Source of the DNA: Candidatus Mediterraneibacter intestinipullorum
GTDB taxonomy: Bacteria; Bacillota; Clostridia; Lachnospirales; Lachnospiraceae
Direction: 5' to 3'
Assembly (NCBI GenBank): GCA_019118665.1
Contig: DWYM01000054.1
Location: forward strand, 1-44,152
DNA: 44,152 nt
The notes below the pieces were generated by a model that searched no databases, was not told the DNA's origin, and was given only the letters and a program-made list of their open reading frames with translations. Below, one piece after another: positions 16,494 through 24,548 of the stretch; within the stretch, counting starts at the first letter, position 1, and the number at the start of each line of letters is the position of its first letter. A program made the translations under genes and the position numbers.

Positions 16494-17513
16494 ATGGCAG
16501 AGAACAATATGGTTGACAAAGAAAGATATTTGGACGAGATCGAGGACAGCATCCGGACGATCGGTGTCCTGACCAGCGGGGGAGATGCGCCAGGCATGAA
16601 CGCTGCGATCCGTGCCGTTGTGAGGAGAGCGCTTTCAAAGGGACTGAAAGTGAGAGGCATCCGCAGAGGCTATCACGGACTCCTTAAGGAAGAGATCATC
16701 GATCTCTCCGCGCGTGACGTGTCAGATATAATCCAGCGTGGCGGCACGGTCCTCCAGACTGCCCGCTGTAAATCAATGCGCACAGAGGAAGGACAGCAGA
16801 AGGCAGCGGCGATCTGTAAGAAGTACGGCATCGACGGTCTGGTAGTTATCGGAGGCGACGGCTCGTTTGCGGGAGCTCAGAAGCTGGCGAACCTGGGGGT
16901 AAATACGATCGGTGTGCCGGGAACGATCGACCTGGACATTGCGTGTACAGACTACACGATCGGGTTTGATACAGCGGTGAATACCGCTATGGAAGCGATA
17001 GACAAAGTGCGTGATACATCCACATCTCATGAGAGATGCAGTGTTATCGAGGTTATGGGGCGTGACGCGGGATACCTGGCTCTGTGGTGCGGTATCGCCA
17101 ATGGCGCGGAACGTATCCTTATGCCCGAAGAACAGGATTTTGATGAGAAGACTCTGATCGAAGACATCATGGAAAATAAAAAACGCGGCAAGAAGAACTA
17201 TATCATCATCAATGCCGAGGGTATCGGAGATTCTATGAATATGGCGAAGAGGATCGAGGCGGCTACCGGCATTGAGACGAGAGCAACGATCCTGGGACAT
17301 ATGCAGCGCGGCGGAAGCCCGACGTGTAAGGACAGAGTATACGCGTCTGTCATGGGAGCCATGGCTGTGGATCTTCTCTGCCAGGGCAAGACAAACCGTG
17401 TAGTCGGATACAAGGACGGCGAGTTTGTTGATTATGATATCGAGGAAGCTCTTGCGATGAAGAAAACGATTTCGGAGTATCAGTATAACATTGCAAAATC
17501 ACTGGCGATCTAA
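16494..17513 (+). CDS. pfkA: ATP-dependent 6-phosphofructokinase
   Basis: This enzyme phosphorylates fructose 6-phosphate in glycolysis. The 339-residue protein contains LTSGGDAPGMNAAIR near residue 27, GGDGS near residue 120 and the catalytic GTIDLD near residue 142. It ends with the substrate-binding MGRDAGY and HMQRGGSP motifs. Glycine in GGDGS, rather than GGDDS, indicates ATP and not pyrophosphate as donor. The usual GTIDND reads GTIDLD here, a change I would not expect to abolish activity because the catalytic aspartates remain. ATG 16494 follows AAGGAAAGG; the open frame back to a GTG at 16482 is unlikely to be used. MurI begins 10 bases after its stop. Confidence 0.96.
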   Translation: MAENNMVDKERYLDEIEDSIRTIGVLTSGGDAPGMNAAIRAVVRRALSKGLKVRGIRRGYHGLLKEEIIDLSARDVSDIIQRGGTVLQTARCKSMRTEEGQQKAAAICKKYGIDGLVVIGGDGSFAGAQKLANLGVNTIGVPGTIDLDIACTDYTIGFDTAVNTAMEAIDKVRDTSTSHERCSVIEVMGRDAGYLALWCGIANGAERILMPEEQDFDEKTLIEDIMENKKRGKKNYIIINAEGIGDSMNMAKRIEAATGIETRATILGHMQRGGSPTCKDRVYASVMGAMAVDLLCQGKTNRVVGYKDGEFVDYDIEEALAMKKTISEYQYNIAKSLAI

Positions 17514-17523
17514 GGAGCAGAAC

Positions 17524-18351
17524 GTGAGTATGGAAAACAGGAATACAGCGCCCGTGGGCGTGTTTGATTCCGGAGTGGGCGGGCTGACAGTGGTGAGAGA
17601 GATCGCCCGTCAGCTCCCTGATGAAAATATCATATATTTTGGAGATACCGCTCGTGTTCCCTACGGAAGCAAATCCCAGAATACGATCATCCGCTTTTCG
17701 GAACAGATCATCCGCTTCCTTAAGACAAAACAGGTAAAGGCCATCGTCATTGCCTGCAATACGGCCAGCGCGCTGGCTTTGGACGCGGTGAGGGATGAGT
17801 TTGACATTCCGGTCATGGGGGTAGTGATCCCCGGCGCGAGGGCGGCGGTGGAGGCCACCAGAAACCGGAAGATCGGGGTCGTGGGAACAGACGCAACTGT
17901 ACAGAGCGGCATGTATACAAAGGTCATCCACGAGATGGCGCCGGATGTGACTGTCATCGAGAAAGCGTGTCCGCTTTTCGTGCCATTGGTGGAAGAGGGA
18001 TTTAAGGAACATGTTGTTACCCGGGAGGTCATCAAGTATTATCTGGAGTCCATGAGGGATACGGATATCGACGCCATGATCCTGGGATGTACGCATTATC
18101 CGCTCCTGCGTTCCAAGATCCGGGATTATCTGGGTGAAAAAATACAGATCGTCAATCCGGCATATGAGACGGCGATGGACCTGAAGGAGCTTCTTCGTGA
18201 ACAGAATATGGAAAACGGCGGAGCTACTTTGGAACACAGCAGATATGCTTTCTATGTGAGCGATGCGGCTGAAAAGTTCAGAATGTTCGCGAACACGGTG
18301 ATGCCGTTTGACGTGCCGACAACGAATGTAGTAAATATCGAAGAATATTAA
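17524..18351 (+). CDS. murI: Glutamate racemase
   Basis: This enzyme makes D-glutamate for peptidoglycan. The 275-residue protein shows GVFDSGVGGLTVVREI, the first catalytic cysteine in IACNTASA (about residue 77) and the second in LGCTHYPLL (about residue 189). The substrate-binding YFGDTARVPYG is also present. AAGGAG at 17512-17517, overlapping the pfkA stop, gives ideal spacing to GTG 17524; ATG 17530 in the same frame is an alternative. The tight spacing implies cotranscription with pfkA, and probably with the DUF1934 gene 44 bases further on. Confidence 0.95.
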   Translation: MSMENRNTAPVGVFDSGVGGLTVVREIARQLPDENIIYFGDTARVPYGSKSQNTIIRFSEQIIRFLKTKQVKAIVIACNTASALALDAVRDEFDIPVMGVVIPGARAAVEATRNRKIGVVGTDATVQSGMYTKVIHEMAPDVTVIEKACPLFVPLVEEGFKEHVVTREVIKYYLESMRDTDIDAMILGCTHYPLLRSKIRDYLGEKIQIVNPAYETAMDLKELLREQNMENGGATLEHSRYAFYVSDAAEKFRMFANTVMPFDVPTTNVVNIEEY

Positions 18352-18395
18352 GGCCGCTGCCCGGACAGGGATGAGGGCCGGAAACAGAGAATAAA

Positions 18396-18872
18396 ATGAC
18401 AAAGGACGTATTAGTCAGTATTTCAGGAAAACACATTGATATCATGAATGACCCTGCTAAGGGGTATGAGACCGGGGATGATGAGATTGAAGTCGTTACC
18501 CCGGCAAATTATTACTGCCGGAACGGAAAGCACTATATCATCTATGATGAAGTGCTTGAAGGGATGGCGGGTACGGTCAGGAACAAGATCAAGATCACAG
18601 GGACCGATGCGGTGGAGATCATGAAGAGCGGTCTGTCCAGCTCCCATATGGTCTTTGAAAAAAATAAGAAGAACCTTACATATTACAAGACCCCATATGG
18701 GCAGATGCTCGTTGGAGTCAATACAAGAAACATGGAGATCCGCGTGGAGGACGATAAGATCGGAGTGCAGGTAGACTACGAGCTGGACGTAAATCACGAG
18801 CCGCTGGCTGACTGCAAGATCAAAATGAACATCATATCCAAGGGCAGCAGGGACTTTTCCGTACTTAGCTGA
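18396..18872 (+). CDS. DUF1934 family beta-barrel protein
   Basis: This is a 158-residue predicted cytoplasmic protein, nearly all beta strands, with DVLVSISGKH at the start, an alternating ITGTDAVEIMKSGLSSSHMVFEK segment and a VQVDYELDVN strand near the end. The length and pattern match the DUF1934/YwiB family, whose lipocalin-like barrel has no agreed function and often lies near cell-wall or synthetase genes in Firmicutes. The ribosome binding site is weak. It follows murI and ends at a strong hairpin. Confidence 0.7.
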   Translation: MTKDVLVSISGKHIDIMNDPAKGYETGDDEIEVVTPANYYCRNGKHYIIYDEVLEGMAGTVRNKIKITGTDAVEIMKSGLSSSHMVFEKNKKNLTYYKTPYGQMLVGVNTRNMEIRVEDDKIGVQVDYELDVNHEPLADCKIKMNIISKGSRDFSVLS

Positions 18873-18883
18873 CCGGATAAAGA

Positions 18884-18931
18884 GGCCGTCCCCGGCAGGC
18901 GTGCATCTTGATGCACCCGCCGGGGACGGCC
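18884..18931. terminator. Long hairpin between convergent genes
   Basis: GGCCGTCCCCGGC at 18884-18896 pairs perfectly with GCCGGGGACGGCC at 18919-18931, and the inner GTGCATC/GATGCAC adds seven more pairs. It is flanked only by mixed T and A, without a clean T run on either strand. Its place between two convergent genes suggests a bidirectional transcription barrier. Confidence 0.7.
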
Positions 18932-18959
18932 GTTTATACTGCATGGACAGAAGTCCGGT

Positions 18960-19391
18960 TTACCGCTTGAAGAAGCCTTTTTTTTTCTGGGGCGGCTCAA
19001 TGGATCCGCCTCTGACGCTCTTGATCTCGGTTATGTAGAGACCGCTTACAACAGCTTTGATCTCTTTTTTTACCGGTAAGACTTCGAATACTTTGTTCTC
19101 GCACATAAGTGTCATGATCTTTGGACCGATCTTTGCCTTTACTACCGGGATCTTTGTGCGCTGCAGATATTTCGGCGTGCTTTCAATAACTGAGGTGGGA
19201 AGTCCGGATTCTTTCAGCTTCATTTTCTTTTTATCAATAACAAGCATGCTGACCACCTGTGCGGCAGCTTCCATCTGTTCTCTCTGGGCTGCCTGCTTTT
19301 TTTCGGCCTTTTTCCCGAAAATATACAGGGCGACTAGTGCGATGATCAGTACTACGAGAATGACGATCAGTACAATGGTTAATGGATTCAC
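18960..19391 (-). CDS. Membrane-anchored protein of unknown function
   Basis: This is a 143-residue protein with one N-terminal membrane helix (TIVLIVILVVLIIALVALYI), then a basic, alanine/glutamine-rich coiled segment and a compact beta domain. The domain is rich in lysine (KIGPKIMTLMCENKVFEVLP) and the protein ends in a basic tail. With a short N-terminus and positive residues after the helix, the domain probably faces the cytoplasm. I do not recognise the family. The GTG start at 19391 has AGGAGG seven bases upstream, and a good promoter lies at 19438-19466 on the same strand. Confidence 0.75.
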   Translation of the reverse strand: MNPLTIVLIVILVVLIIALVALYIFGKKAEKKQAAQREQMEAAAQVVSMLVIDKKKMKLKESGLPTSVIESTPKYLQRTKIPVVKAKIGPKIMTLMCENKVFEVLPVKKEIKAVVSGLYITEIKSVRGGSIEPPQKKKGFFKR

Positions 19392-19437
19392 GATATAATC
19401 CTCCTAAATCATAGTTTTCCGCTTTTGCGCAACTAGT

Positions 19438-19466
19438 ATTGTAACATTGTTTTTGGGCAAGTGCAA
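19438..19466 (-). promoter_or_regulatory. Promoter for the membrane-anchored protein at 18960-19391
   Basis: On the minus strand TTGCAC (19466-19461) and TACAAT (19443-19438) have a 17-base spacer. The start of transcription would be near 19431, about 40 bases before the GTG start. The 19392-19692 gap otherwise holds only the divergent cls promoter. Confidence 0.65.
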
Positions 19467-19568
19467 GCAAATCCGGTACATTTTGGCAGATGGAAATCCG
19501 GTATATTTCAACAGATGGCGAAGGAACATCCGGGGTCGGCCCGCAGATCACATTCGACATATTTAGGG

Positions 19569-19598
19569 TTTACTTTTTCAGGGGGGAACAGGTATACT
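19569..19598 (+). promoter_or_regulatory. Probable promoter for cardiolipin synthase
   Basis: TTTACT at 19569-19574 and TATACT at 19593-19598 are separated by 18 bases; a second -10-like TATAGT follows at once. Transcription would start about 85 bases before the cls ATG. Confidence 0.5.
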
Positions 19599-19692
19599 GT
19601 TATAGTAGCGTTTCCGCGCCGGGGTGTCCAGCGTGTGGGGCGATGTCCTTTCCCCGGCAGGGAGAGGGGCGGATACAAAAGGAGTTTTTTCA

Positions 19693-21168
19693 ATGGCAGA
19701 AATGATTTGGAACGGAGTGGTGACGGTCTATAATTTTATCATGGACAACATCGTCATCATCAATATCCTTTTTGCGCTTATCATAGTGTTTTTTCAGAGG
19801 AGATCTCCGCAGACAGTCTGGACATGGCTGCTTCTGCTGTATTTTATACCGATCCTTGGGTTTATCCTGTATCTGGTCATCGGGCAGGATTTTCACAAGA
19901 GCAGGATGTTCAAGGCAAAAGAAATCGAGGGCGAACTGAAATACGCGGTGCGCCGGCAGGAGGAGACGATCTACCGGAAAAGGCTGAAGCTGTCAAATCC
20001 GGAGATGGCAAGGTTTAAAGACCTGATCCTCTATAACCTGGAGGCCGGCGAGGCGGTGCTGACCGACAATAATGATATCAGGATCTATACGGATGGGAAG
20101 GCGAAATTCCGGGATCTTCTCGATGAGATGCGCCAGGCAAAGCGCTATATCCATGTACAGTATTACATTATCCGCAACGATGAGCTGTGGCAGGAGATTG
20201 AGAAGGTCCTCATACAAAAGGTGCATGAAGGCGTGGAAGTGCGCGTCCTTTTTGACAGTATGGGCTGCCGCACGATGAAGAATAAGGACTGGGAGCGCCT
20301 GGAAAGGGAAGGCATTGAAGTGGCGGAATTTTTCCCTGCGCTTTTAGGAAAACTGCAGCTCCGGGTGAATTACCGGAATCACAGAAAGATCGTGGTCATC
20401 GACGGACGGATCGGATTTGTGGGCGGCTTTAACGTGGGAAGAGAGTATCTTGGAAGAGATAAGAAATTCGGCTACTGGAGAGACACTCATCTGTGTATCG
20501 AGGGCGCCGCGGTGACTTCGCTGGCGGTACGGTTTGTCCTGGACTGGAATTACGCGTCCAGGGAAAACCTGTTCCTGGAGGATAAGCTGTTTGAGATACC
20601 GGAATATGTAAGAAAAGGCCGGGATCCGGTGCAGATCATATCCAGTGGACCGGACTCGCAGACCAAGACGATCCATGACAATTACCTGAGGCTGATCCAC
20701 AGCGCTAAGGATCATGTGTACATCCAGACGCCGTATTTTATACCGGACGAATCCATACTGGACGCGCTGAAGATTGCCAGCAGGTCCGGGATAGACGTGC
20801 GCATCATGGTGCCGTGCAAGCCGGACCATCCGTTTGTCTATTGGGCGACGTATTCCTACATAGGGGATATGGTCGCGGCAGGGGCAAAGTGCTATGTATA
20901 TAACAACGGTTTCCTTCACGCAAAGACATTGAGCGTGGACGGAATGGTAGCGTGCGTGGGCACGGCAAACATGGATATCCGAAGCTTTGGGCTGAACTTT
21001 GAGGTCAACGCGGTGATCTACAGCGAACGGACCGTGCAGAGGCTGGAGCGGGCGTTTGAAAACGACATGAATCAGTGTACCCATGTAACGAGAAAGGTCT
21101 ATGATGAGAGAAGCCTGATCATCAGAGGAAAAGAACAGTTTTCCAGGCTCCTGTCCCCGCTGCTGTAG
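19693..21168 (+). CDS. cls: Cardiolipin synthase (phospholipase D superfamily)
   Basis: This enzyme joins two phosphatidylglycerol molecules to form cardiolipin at the membrane. The 491-residue protein starts with two membrane helices (residues about 10-55, ending in a TWLLLLYFIPILGFILYLVI segment) and has two HKD motifs. These are HRKIVVIDGRIGFVGG near residue 229 and HAKTLSVDGMVACVGTANMD near residue 409, as needed for the phosphatidyl-enzyme mechanism. ATG 19693 is chosen because AAAGGAG sits eight bases upstream; the frame is open 69 bases further but without membrane-like sequence. Confidence 0.94.
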   Translation: MAEMIWNGVVTVYNFIMDNIVIINILFALIIVFFQRRSPQTVWTWLLLLYFIPILGFILYLVIGQDFHKSRMFKAKEIEGELKYAVRRQEETIYRKRLKLSNPEMARFKDLILYNLEAGEAVLTDNNDIRIYTDGKAKFRDLLDEMRQAKRYIHVQYYIIRNDELWQEIEKVLIQKVHEGVEVRVLFDSMGCRTMKNKDWERLEREGIEVAEFFPALLGKLQLRVNYRNHRKIVVIDGRIGFVGGFNVGREYLGRDKKFGYWRDTHLCIEGAAVTSLAVRFVLDWNYASRENLFLEDKLFEIPEYVRKGRDPVQIISSGPDSQTKTIHDNYLRLIHSAKDHVYIQTPYFIPDESILDALKIASRSGIDVRIMVPCKPDHPFVYWATYSYIGDMVAAGAKCYVYNNGFLHAKTLSVDGMVACVGTANMDIRSFGLNFEVNAVIYSERTVQRLERAFENDMNQCTHVTRKVYDERSLIIRGKEQFSRLLSPLL

Positions 21169-21197
21169 CAGGAGTGCGGCAGGAAGTAGGAGGACAG

Positions 21198-21272
21198 ATG
21201 GAAAGGGTCTGTATGAGCGACCGTAAAAACGATTATCCGAGCCGGCGGCATATCCTGCCGGAACAGATATAA
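21198..21272 (+). CDS. Possible 24-residue small ORF
   Basis: ATG at 21198 follows AGGAGGACAG at ideal spacing and opens a 24-codon frame (MERVCMSDRKNDYPSRRHIL, then PEQI) ending in TAA at 21270-21272. It lies 28 bases before the trigger-factor-like gene and contains a CCGGC/GCCGG hairpin. It may be a leader peptide, a small protein or chance; only the ribosome binding site speaks for it. Confidence 0.25.
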   Translation: MERVCMSDRKNDYPSRRHILPEQI

Positions 21273-21300
21273 AATAACAGATAAGAAGAGGAGAAAAGTA

Positions 21301-22371
21301 ATGAAGAAGAAGATCATGACAATGATGCTTGCCGCAGTTGTGGCGGGAACACTTGCGGGGTGCAGCGGAAAGCTGTCCAATGAATATGTGACAGTGAACC
21401 AGTACAAAGGGCTGGAAGTGTCTCAGGTGGAGCAGACGGAGGTGACGGATGAGCAGGTCGAGCAGACGATCCAGACGAACCTTCAGGCAACGGCTGAGAA
21501 GGTTCCGATCACAGACCGCGCGGCAGAGATGGGAGACTGGGTAAATATTGACTTTACAGGATATCTGGACGGTGTGGCGTTTGAAAACGGTTCGGCGCAG
21601 GCTCAGGACCTTCAGCTCGGTTCAGGCGGATATATCGGCGCCTCGGGCGATTATGCTGGATTTGAAGAGCAGATCGCGGGTCACCAGACAGGAGAAGAAT
21701 TCAACATTACGGTCCAGTTCCCGGAGGATTACACTGCGGACATGGCCGGAAAGGTGGCAGACTTCCATATCGTGCTCAATGAAATCTATACGGAAAACAT
21801 TCCAGAACTGACAGATGAATGGGTCCAGGCAAACACCGAGGATTTTGAGACAGTGGACCAGTACAGGGAAGACCTCAGAAAACAGATGGAAGATCAGGCG
21901 GAAGAGTCTGTGAAGTCACAGCTGAGGAGTGAAGTGCAGATGGCGCTGTTTGACAATATCGAGGTGAAAAAATATCCGGAGGATGTTGTCAATGAGCAGA
22001 TCGAACAGATGGAAACATATTATACACAGATGGCGTCTATGTACGGTGTTGAGCTGACAGAGTTCATCGAGACGTATCTTCAGACAACGGAGGATGATTT
22101 CAATGCCCAGATCAGGGAAACAGCACAGCAGACAGCGGCTTTAGAGCAGGCTCTGAAACTGATCGCTGAGAAACATGGGCTGGAACCGTCTGAAGAAGAA
22201 TATGAAGAGAAGATCAGGGAGTATGCGGAACAGAACGGCGTGGACGATGTGGAGACATATAAAGAGCAGGTGGGAGAGGATGTGCTCAGAAACACCATCC
22301 TTGCCGAGGTTGTGACAGATTATCTTGTGGAAGAATGCGTTCAGGTGGAAGACAGCGATACGGCACAGTAA
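21301..22371 (+). CDS. Lipoprotein with trigger-factor-like FKBP peptidyl-prolyl isomerase domain
   Basis: This 356-residue protein has a lipoprotein signal peptide: charged MKKK, a hydrophobic stretch and a LAGC lipobox with the cysteine at residue 21. It is therefore expected on the outer face of the membrane. Residues about 75-165 are an FKBP domain (GDWVNIDFTGYLDGVAFENG, then FPEDYTADMAGK). The C-terminal half is the helical arm domain of trigger factor (TVDQYREDLRKQMED). The ribosome-binding N-terminal domain is replaced by the lipid anchor, so this looks like an exported foldase for secreted proteins. It should not be annotated simply as Tig. It precedes the mutarotase-like gene by 31 bases. 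Confidence 0.88.
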   Translation: MKKKIMTMMLAAVVAGTLAGCSGKLSNEYVTVNQYKGLEVSQVEQTEVTDEQVEQTIQTNLQATAEKVPITDRAAEMGDWVNIDFTGYLDGVAFENGSAQAQDLQLGSGGYIGASGDYAGFEEQIAGHQTGEEFNITVQFPEDYTADMAGKVADFHIVLNEIYTENIPELTDEWVQANTEDFETVDQYREDLRKQMEDQAEESVKSQLRSEVQMALFDNIEVKKYPEDVVNEQIEQMETYYTQMASMYGVELTEFIETYLQTTEDDFNAQIRETAQQTAALEQALKLIAEKHGLEPSEEEYEEKIREYAEQNGVDDVETYKEQVGEDVLRNTILAEVVTDYLVEECVQVEDSDTAQ

Positions 22372-22402
22372 TGTTTAAAGAATATCAAAGGAGGGTCATG
22401 AA

Positions 22403-23275
22403 ATGAAACTGGAAAATGACAGACTTTGTGTGGAAATAACAGAGCAGGGAGCAGAAGTGACGAGGATCTATGACAAAAAAAGGGATACAGAGCTTCTGTG
22501 GGATGCTGACCCCAAATACTGGCAGAGACATTCCCCGATCCTGTTTCCGAACGTGGGAAAGACATACCGGAACACAGTGCGGATCGGTGGGACACAGTAT
22601 CCGACTTCCCAGCATGGATTCGCAAGGGATAACCGGTTCAAATGTGTCAGGGAAACGCCGGATACGGTCTCTCTCCTGTTTTCTTCCAACGAGGAGACAA
22701 AGGAGGTCTATCCGTTTGATTTTGACCTGATCATCACCTATAAGCTGGAAGGAAAAGCACTGGTCGTAACATGGGAGGTGCTCAATACCGGGGATGAGGA
22801 AATGTTCTTTACGATCGGCGGGCATCCCGCATTCCGTTTTGCCGGGCAGGATGAGGCCAAATCTGACTACATGCTGAAGTTCCCGGGAAAAGAGTCACTG
22901 CACTATATCCTTGTAAATATCTCCGAGGGGGCGGCGGATACTGCCAGAGTGTATAAGCTGGAGCTGGAGGATGGATGCTGCCGGATGACGGAGGAGATGT
23001 TTGCCAATGATGCGCTGATCTTTGACAACGGACAGATCAGCGAAGTATGGATCTGCCACGGAGACGGTACGCCGCGCGTGGGAATGAAGTGCGAAGGATT
23101 CCCGAACTTTGGGATCTGGTCCGTGAAGGACGCTCCGTTTGTCTGCCTGGAGCCATGGATGGGCAGATGCGATGACGTCGGATTTGATAAAGAGCTTTCT
23201 GAGAAACCCAATATCAACAAAGTGCCGGCAGGCGGGAAATTCAAACAGAGCCATACCGTCATAGCCGGAGAATGA
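22403..23275 (+). CDS. Aldose 1-epimerase-like protein (LacX type)
   Basis: This 290-residue galactose mutarotase-like beta-sandwich has the catalytic histidine regions SQHGFARDN near residue 73 and GGHPAFRF near residue 140, and a conserved GIWSVKDAPFVCLEPW segment with the glutamate expected to act as base. Family members interconvert sugar anomers; LacX-type proteins have uncertain sugar preference. A GGAGGGTCATGAA site supports ATG 22403. It probably forms an operon with the lipoprotein foldase, with no clear functional link. It converges with the TetR gene over a 24-base gap. Confidence 0.88.
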   Translation: MKLENDRLCVEITEQGAEVTRIYDKKRDTELLWDADPKYWQRHSPILFPNVGKTYRNTVRIGGTQYPTSQHGFARDNRFKCVRETPDTVSLLFSSNEETKEVYPFDFDLIITYKLEGKALVVTWEVLNTGDEEMFFTIGGHPAFRFAGQDEAKSDYMLKFPGKESLHYILVNISEGAADTARVYKLELEDGCCRMTEEMFANDALIFDNGQISEVWICHGDGTPRVGMKCEGFPNFGIWSVKDAPFVCLEPWMGRCDDVGFDKELSEKPNINKVPAGGKFKQSHTVIAGE

Positions 23276-23299
23276 TCCGACCGATGATATTTAACGATT

Positions 23300-23911
23300 T
23301 TATGACATAAGGAAATTTAGCGAGCCGGGCGGGTTGTCTGTCCCTTTTTCTAAAAGGGCGACCAGCCCGGCTATTGTTTCTTCTATTTCTTCTTTTGTGG
23401 ATGGGATCAGGGTATTGTCCATTTTTACCGTCAGCACGATCAGCACGATCTCGGCAAGCGCGCCCGGATTGTCAAAAGAGATCTCCCCTTTGTTGACCCC
23501 CTGCTGTATGATCTCCGCCAGGACCGGCTTCAGTTCTGTGATCAGGTGGTTGAGATATTTCTGATGAAGATAGGATTCCTCCTGCGCTCCCGCGCCTTTT
23601 CCTTCCCTGGATCTTAAATATTCGGAAGAAGAGTTCCTGCACGCCTGAAAGATCATTGCCATCCGGGTGAATGGTGGGATCTCTGTCTGTAAAGATAATT
23701 TTTTCGCGGTGGTGAGCGGTTTTTCATAGTTGCGCTCTACCAGGGCGTTCAGGATCGCGTCTTTGGAAGGGAAATAGTAATAGATGCTGCCTTTCCCGAT
23801 ACCGGCAGCCTGCGCGATCTCACTGACGGAAATGGTCTGGAGATTTTTGTTCTCTAAAAGCTTCTGCAGGGAGTCCAGGATAAGTTCGTATTTTTGAGAC
23901 CGTACTGCCAT
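23300..23911 (-). CDS. TetR-family repressor of the condensation/ACP/ligase operon
   Basis: This 203-residue protein has a TetR DNA-binding domain at residues 5-50 (ISVSEIAQAAGIGKGSIYYY followed by FPSKDAIL) and a helical ligand-binding C-terminal domain. It is divergent from the SCP2/hydrolase/condensation operon, and the shared 216-base region contains dyads. It is thus the likely local regulator, relieved by a small or lipid-like ligand. ATG 23911 has AAAGG eight bases upstream; a GTG at 23920 is less likely. Confidence 0.9.
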   Translation of the reverse strand: MAVRSQKYELILDSLQKLLENKNLQTISVSEIAQAAGIGKGSIYYYFPSKDAILNALVERNYEKPLTTAKKLSLQTEIPPFTRMAMIFQACRNSSSEYLRSREGKGAGAQEESYLHQKYLNHLITELKPVLAEIIQQGVNKGEISFDNPGALAEIVLIVLTVKMDNTLIPSTKEEIEETIAGLVALLEKGTDNPPGSLNFLMS

Positions 23912-23956
23912 AATTGCCACCTTTCTGATCGTGCCATTTTATAGATCAGTATAACA

Positions 23957-23979
23957 CATTTGTCCGAAAAGGACCAATG
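23957..23979. promoter_or_regulatory. Dyad near the tetR promoter
   Basis: CATTTGTCC (23957-23965) and GGACCAATG (23971-23979) form nine-base arms with one mismatch around GAAAA. It lies 46 bases upstream of the tetR start and could be an autoregulatory operator. Confidence 0.5.
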
Positions 23980-24035
23980 ATCAGAAAGCACAAAAATGAG
24001 AGAAAAAATCTGTTTTATTTTGATGATGACGCAAG

Positions 24036-24062
24036 TTGACCGACAGTCGGAAAGGTGATAAT
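24036..24062 (+). promoter_or_regulatory. Operon promoter overlapping a TetR-type operator
   Basis: TTGACC at 24036-24041 and GATAAT at 24057-24062 form a promoter with a short 15-base spacer. A perfect palindrome CCGAC-A-GTCGG covers 24040-24050. A second small dyad, GACC-AGC-GGTC, lies at 24082-24092 in the leader. TTGACCGACAGTCGG is typical of TetR-repressor operators, so binding here should silence the operon. Confidence 0.65.
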
Positions 24063-24127
24063 CTAACTGGAGAAAGAATATGACCAGCGGTCGGAATATG
24101 GCGAATCTGGTCGAGAAGGAGGACACG

Positions 24128-24478
24128 ATGACATACGCGGAAATGTTTGCAAAAGTAAAGGGGATGCTGATGGAGGCGGATGTGAGCGATATCCGGGAGC
24201 ACCTGGCGTATCAGTTCAATATCACCGGTGAGGCGGAAGGGATCTTCTACGCGGAGGTGAAGGAAGGAAAGCTCTATGTAGAGCCCTATGAGTATTTTGA
24301 CCGCGACGCCATGTTTACATGTACGGCGGAAACACTGTTCAAGATCGCGGACGGAAAGACAGATCCGATCCTGGCGGTAACACTCGGAAAACTGAAAGTA
24401 GAAGGAAACATCGATAAGACGCTGAAGCTGAAGGAGCTGATCAACAGCAAGAAAGCGAAAAAGAAAGAGAAAAAGTAA
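24128..24478 (+). CDS. SCP2-type sterol/lipid carrier-like protein
   Basis: This 116-residue protein has the SCP2 fold pattern. It starts with a helix (YAEMFAKVKGMLMEADVSDI), has beta strands through AYQFNITGEAEGIFYAEVKEGK and a conserved helix with ALFKIADGKTDP-like sequence (ETLFKIADGKTDPILAVTLG). The lysine-rich tail KKAKKKEKK follows. SCP2 domains bind lipid or acyl chains in a hydrophobic cavity. ATG 24128 is preferred over the upstream ATG at 24080 because AGAAGGAGGA sits just before it. As first gene of the operon it might carry the lipid substrate or product of the enzymes encoded downstream. Confidence 0.8.
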   Translation: MTYAEMFAKVKGMLMEADVSDIREHLAYQFNITGEAEGIFYAEVKEGKLYVEPYEYFDRDAMFTCTAETLFKIADGKTDPILAVTLGKLKVEGNIDKTLKLKELINSKKAKKKEKK

Positions 24479-24548
24479 TACAGATGTTTTGAAGCAATCC
24501 GGACGTTTTGCGGCAGCTCCCGGCAGAGGGGGCAGAAACGGAGACAGT

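Noticed and set aside
16920-16945. GTIDLD in pfkA as loss of activity
   Set aside because: The catalytic aspartates are kept; the changed asparagine position varies in the family, and all other motifs are intact.
24080-24127. Upstream ATG start for the SCP2-like gene
   Set aside because: It lacks a good ribosome binding site, overlaps a possible operator, and the conserved part begins at ATG 24128.
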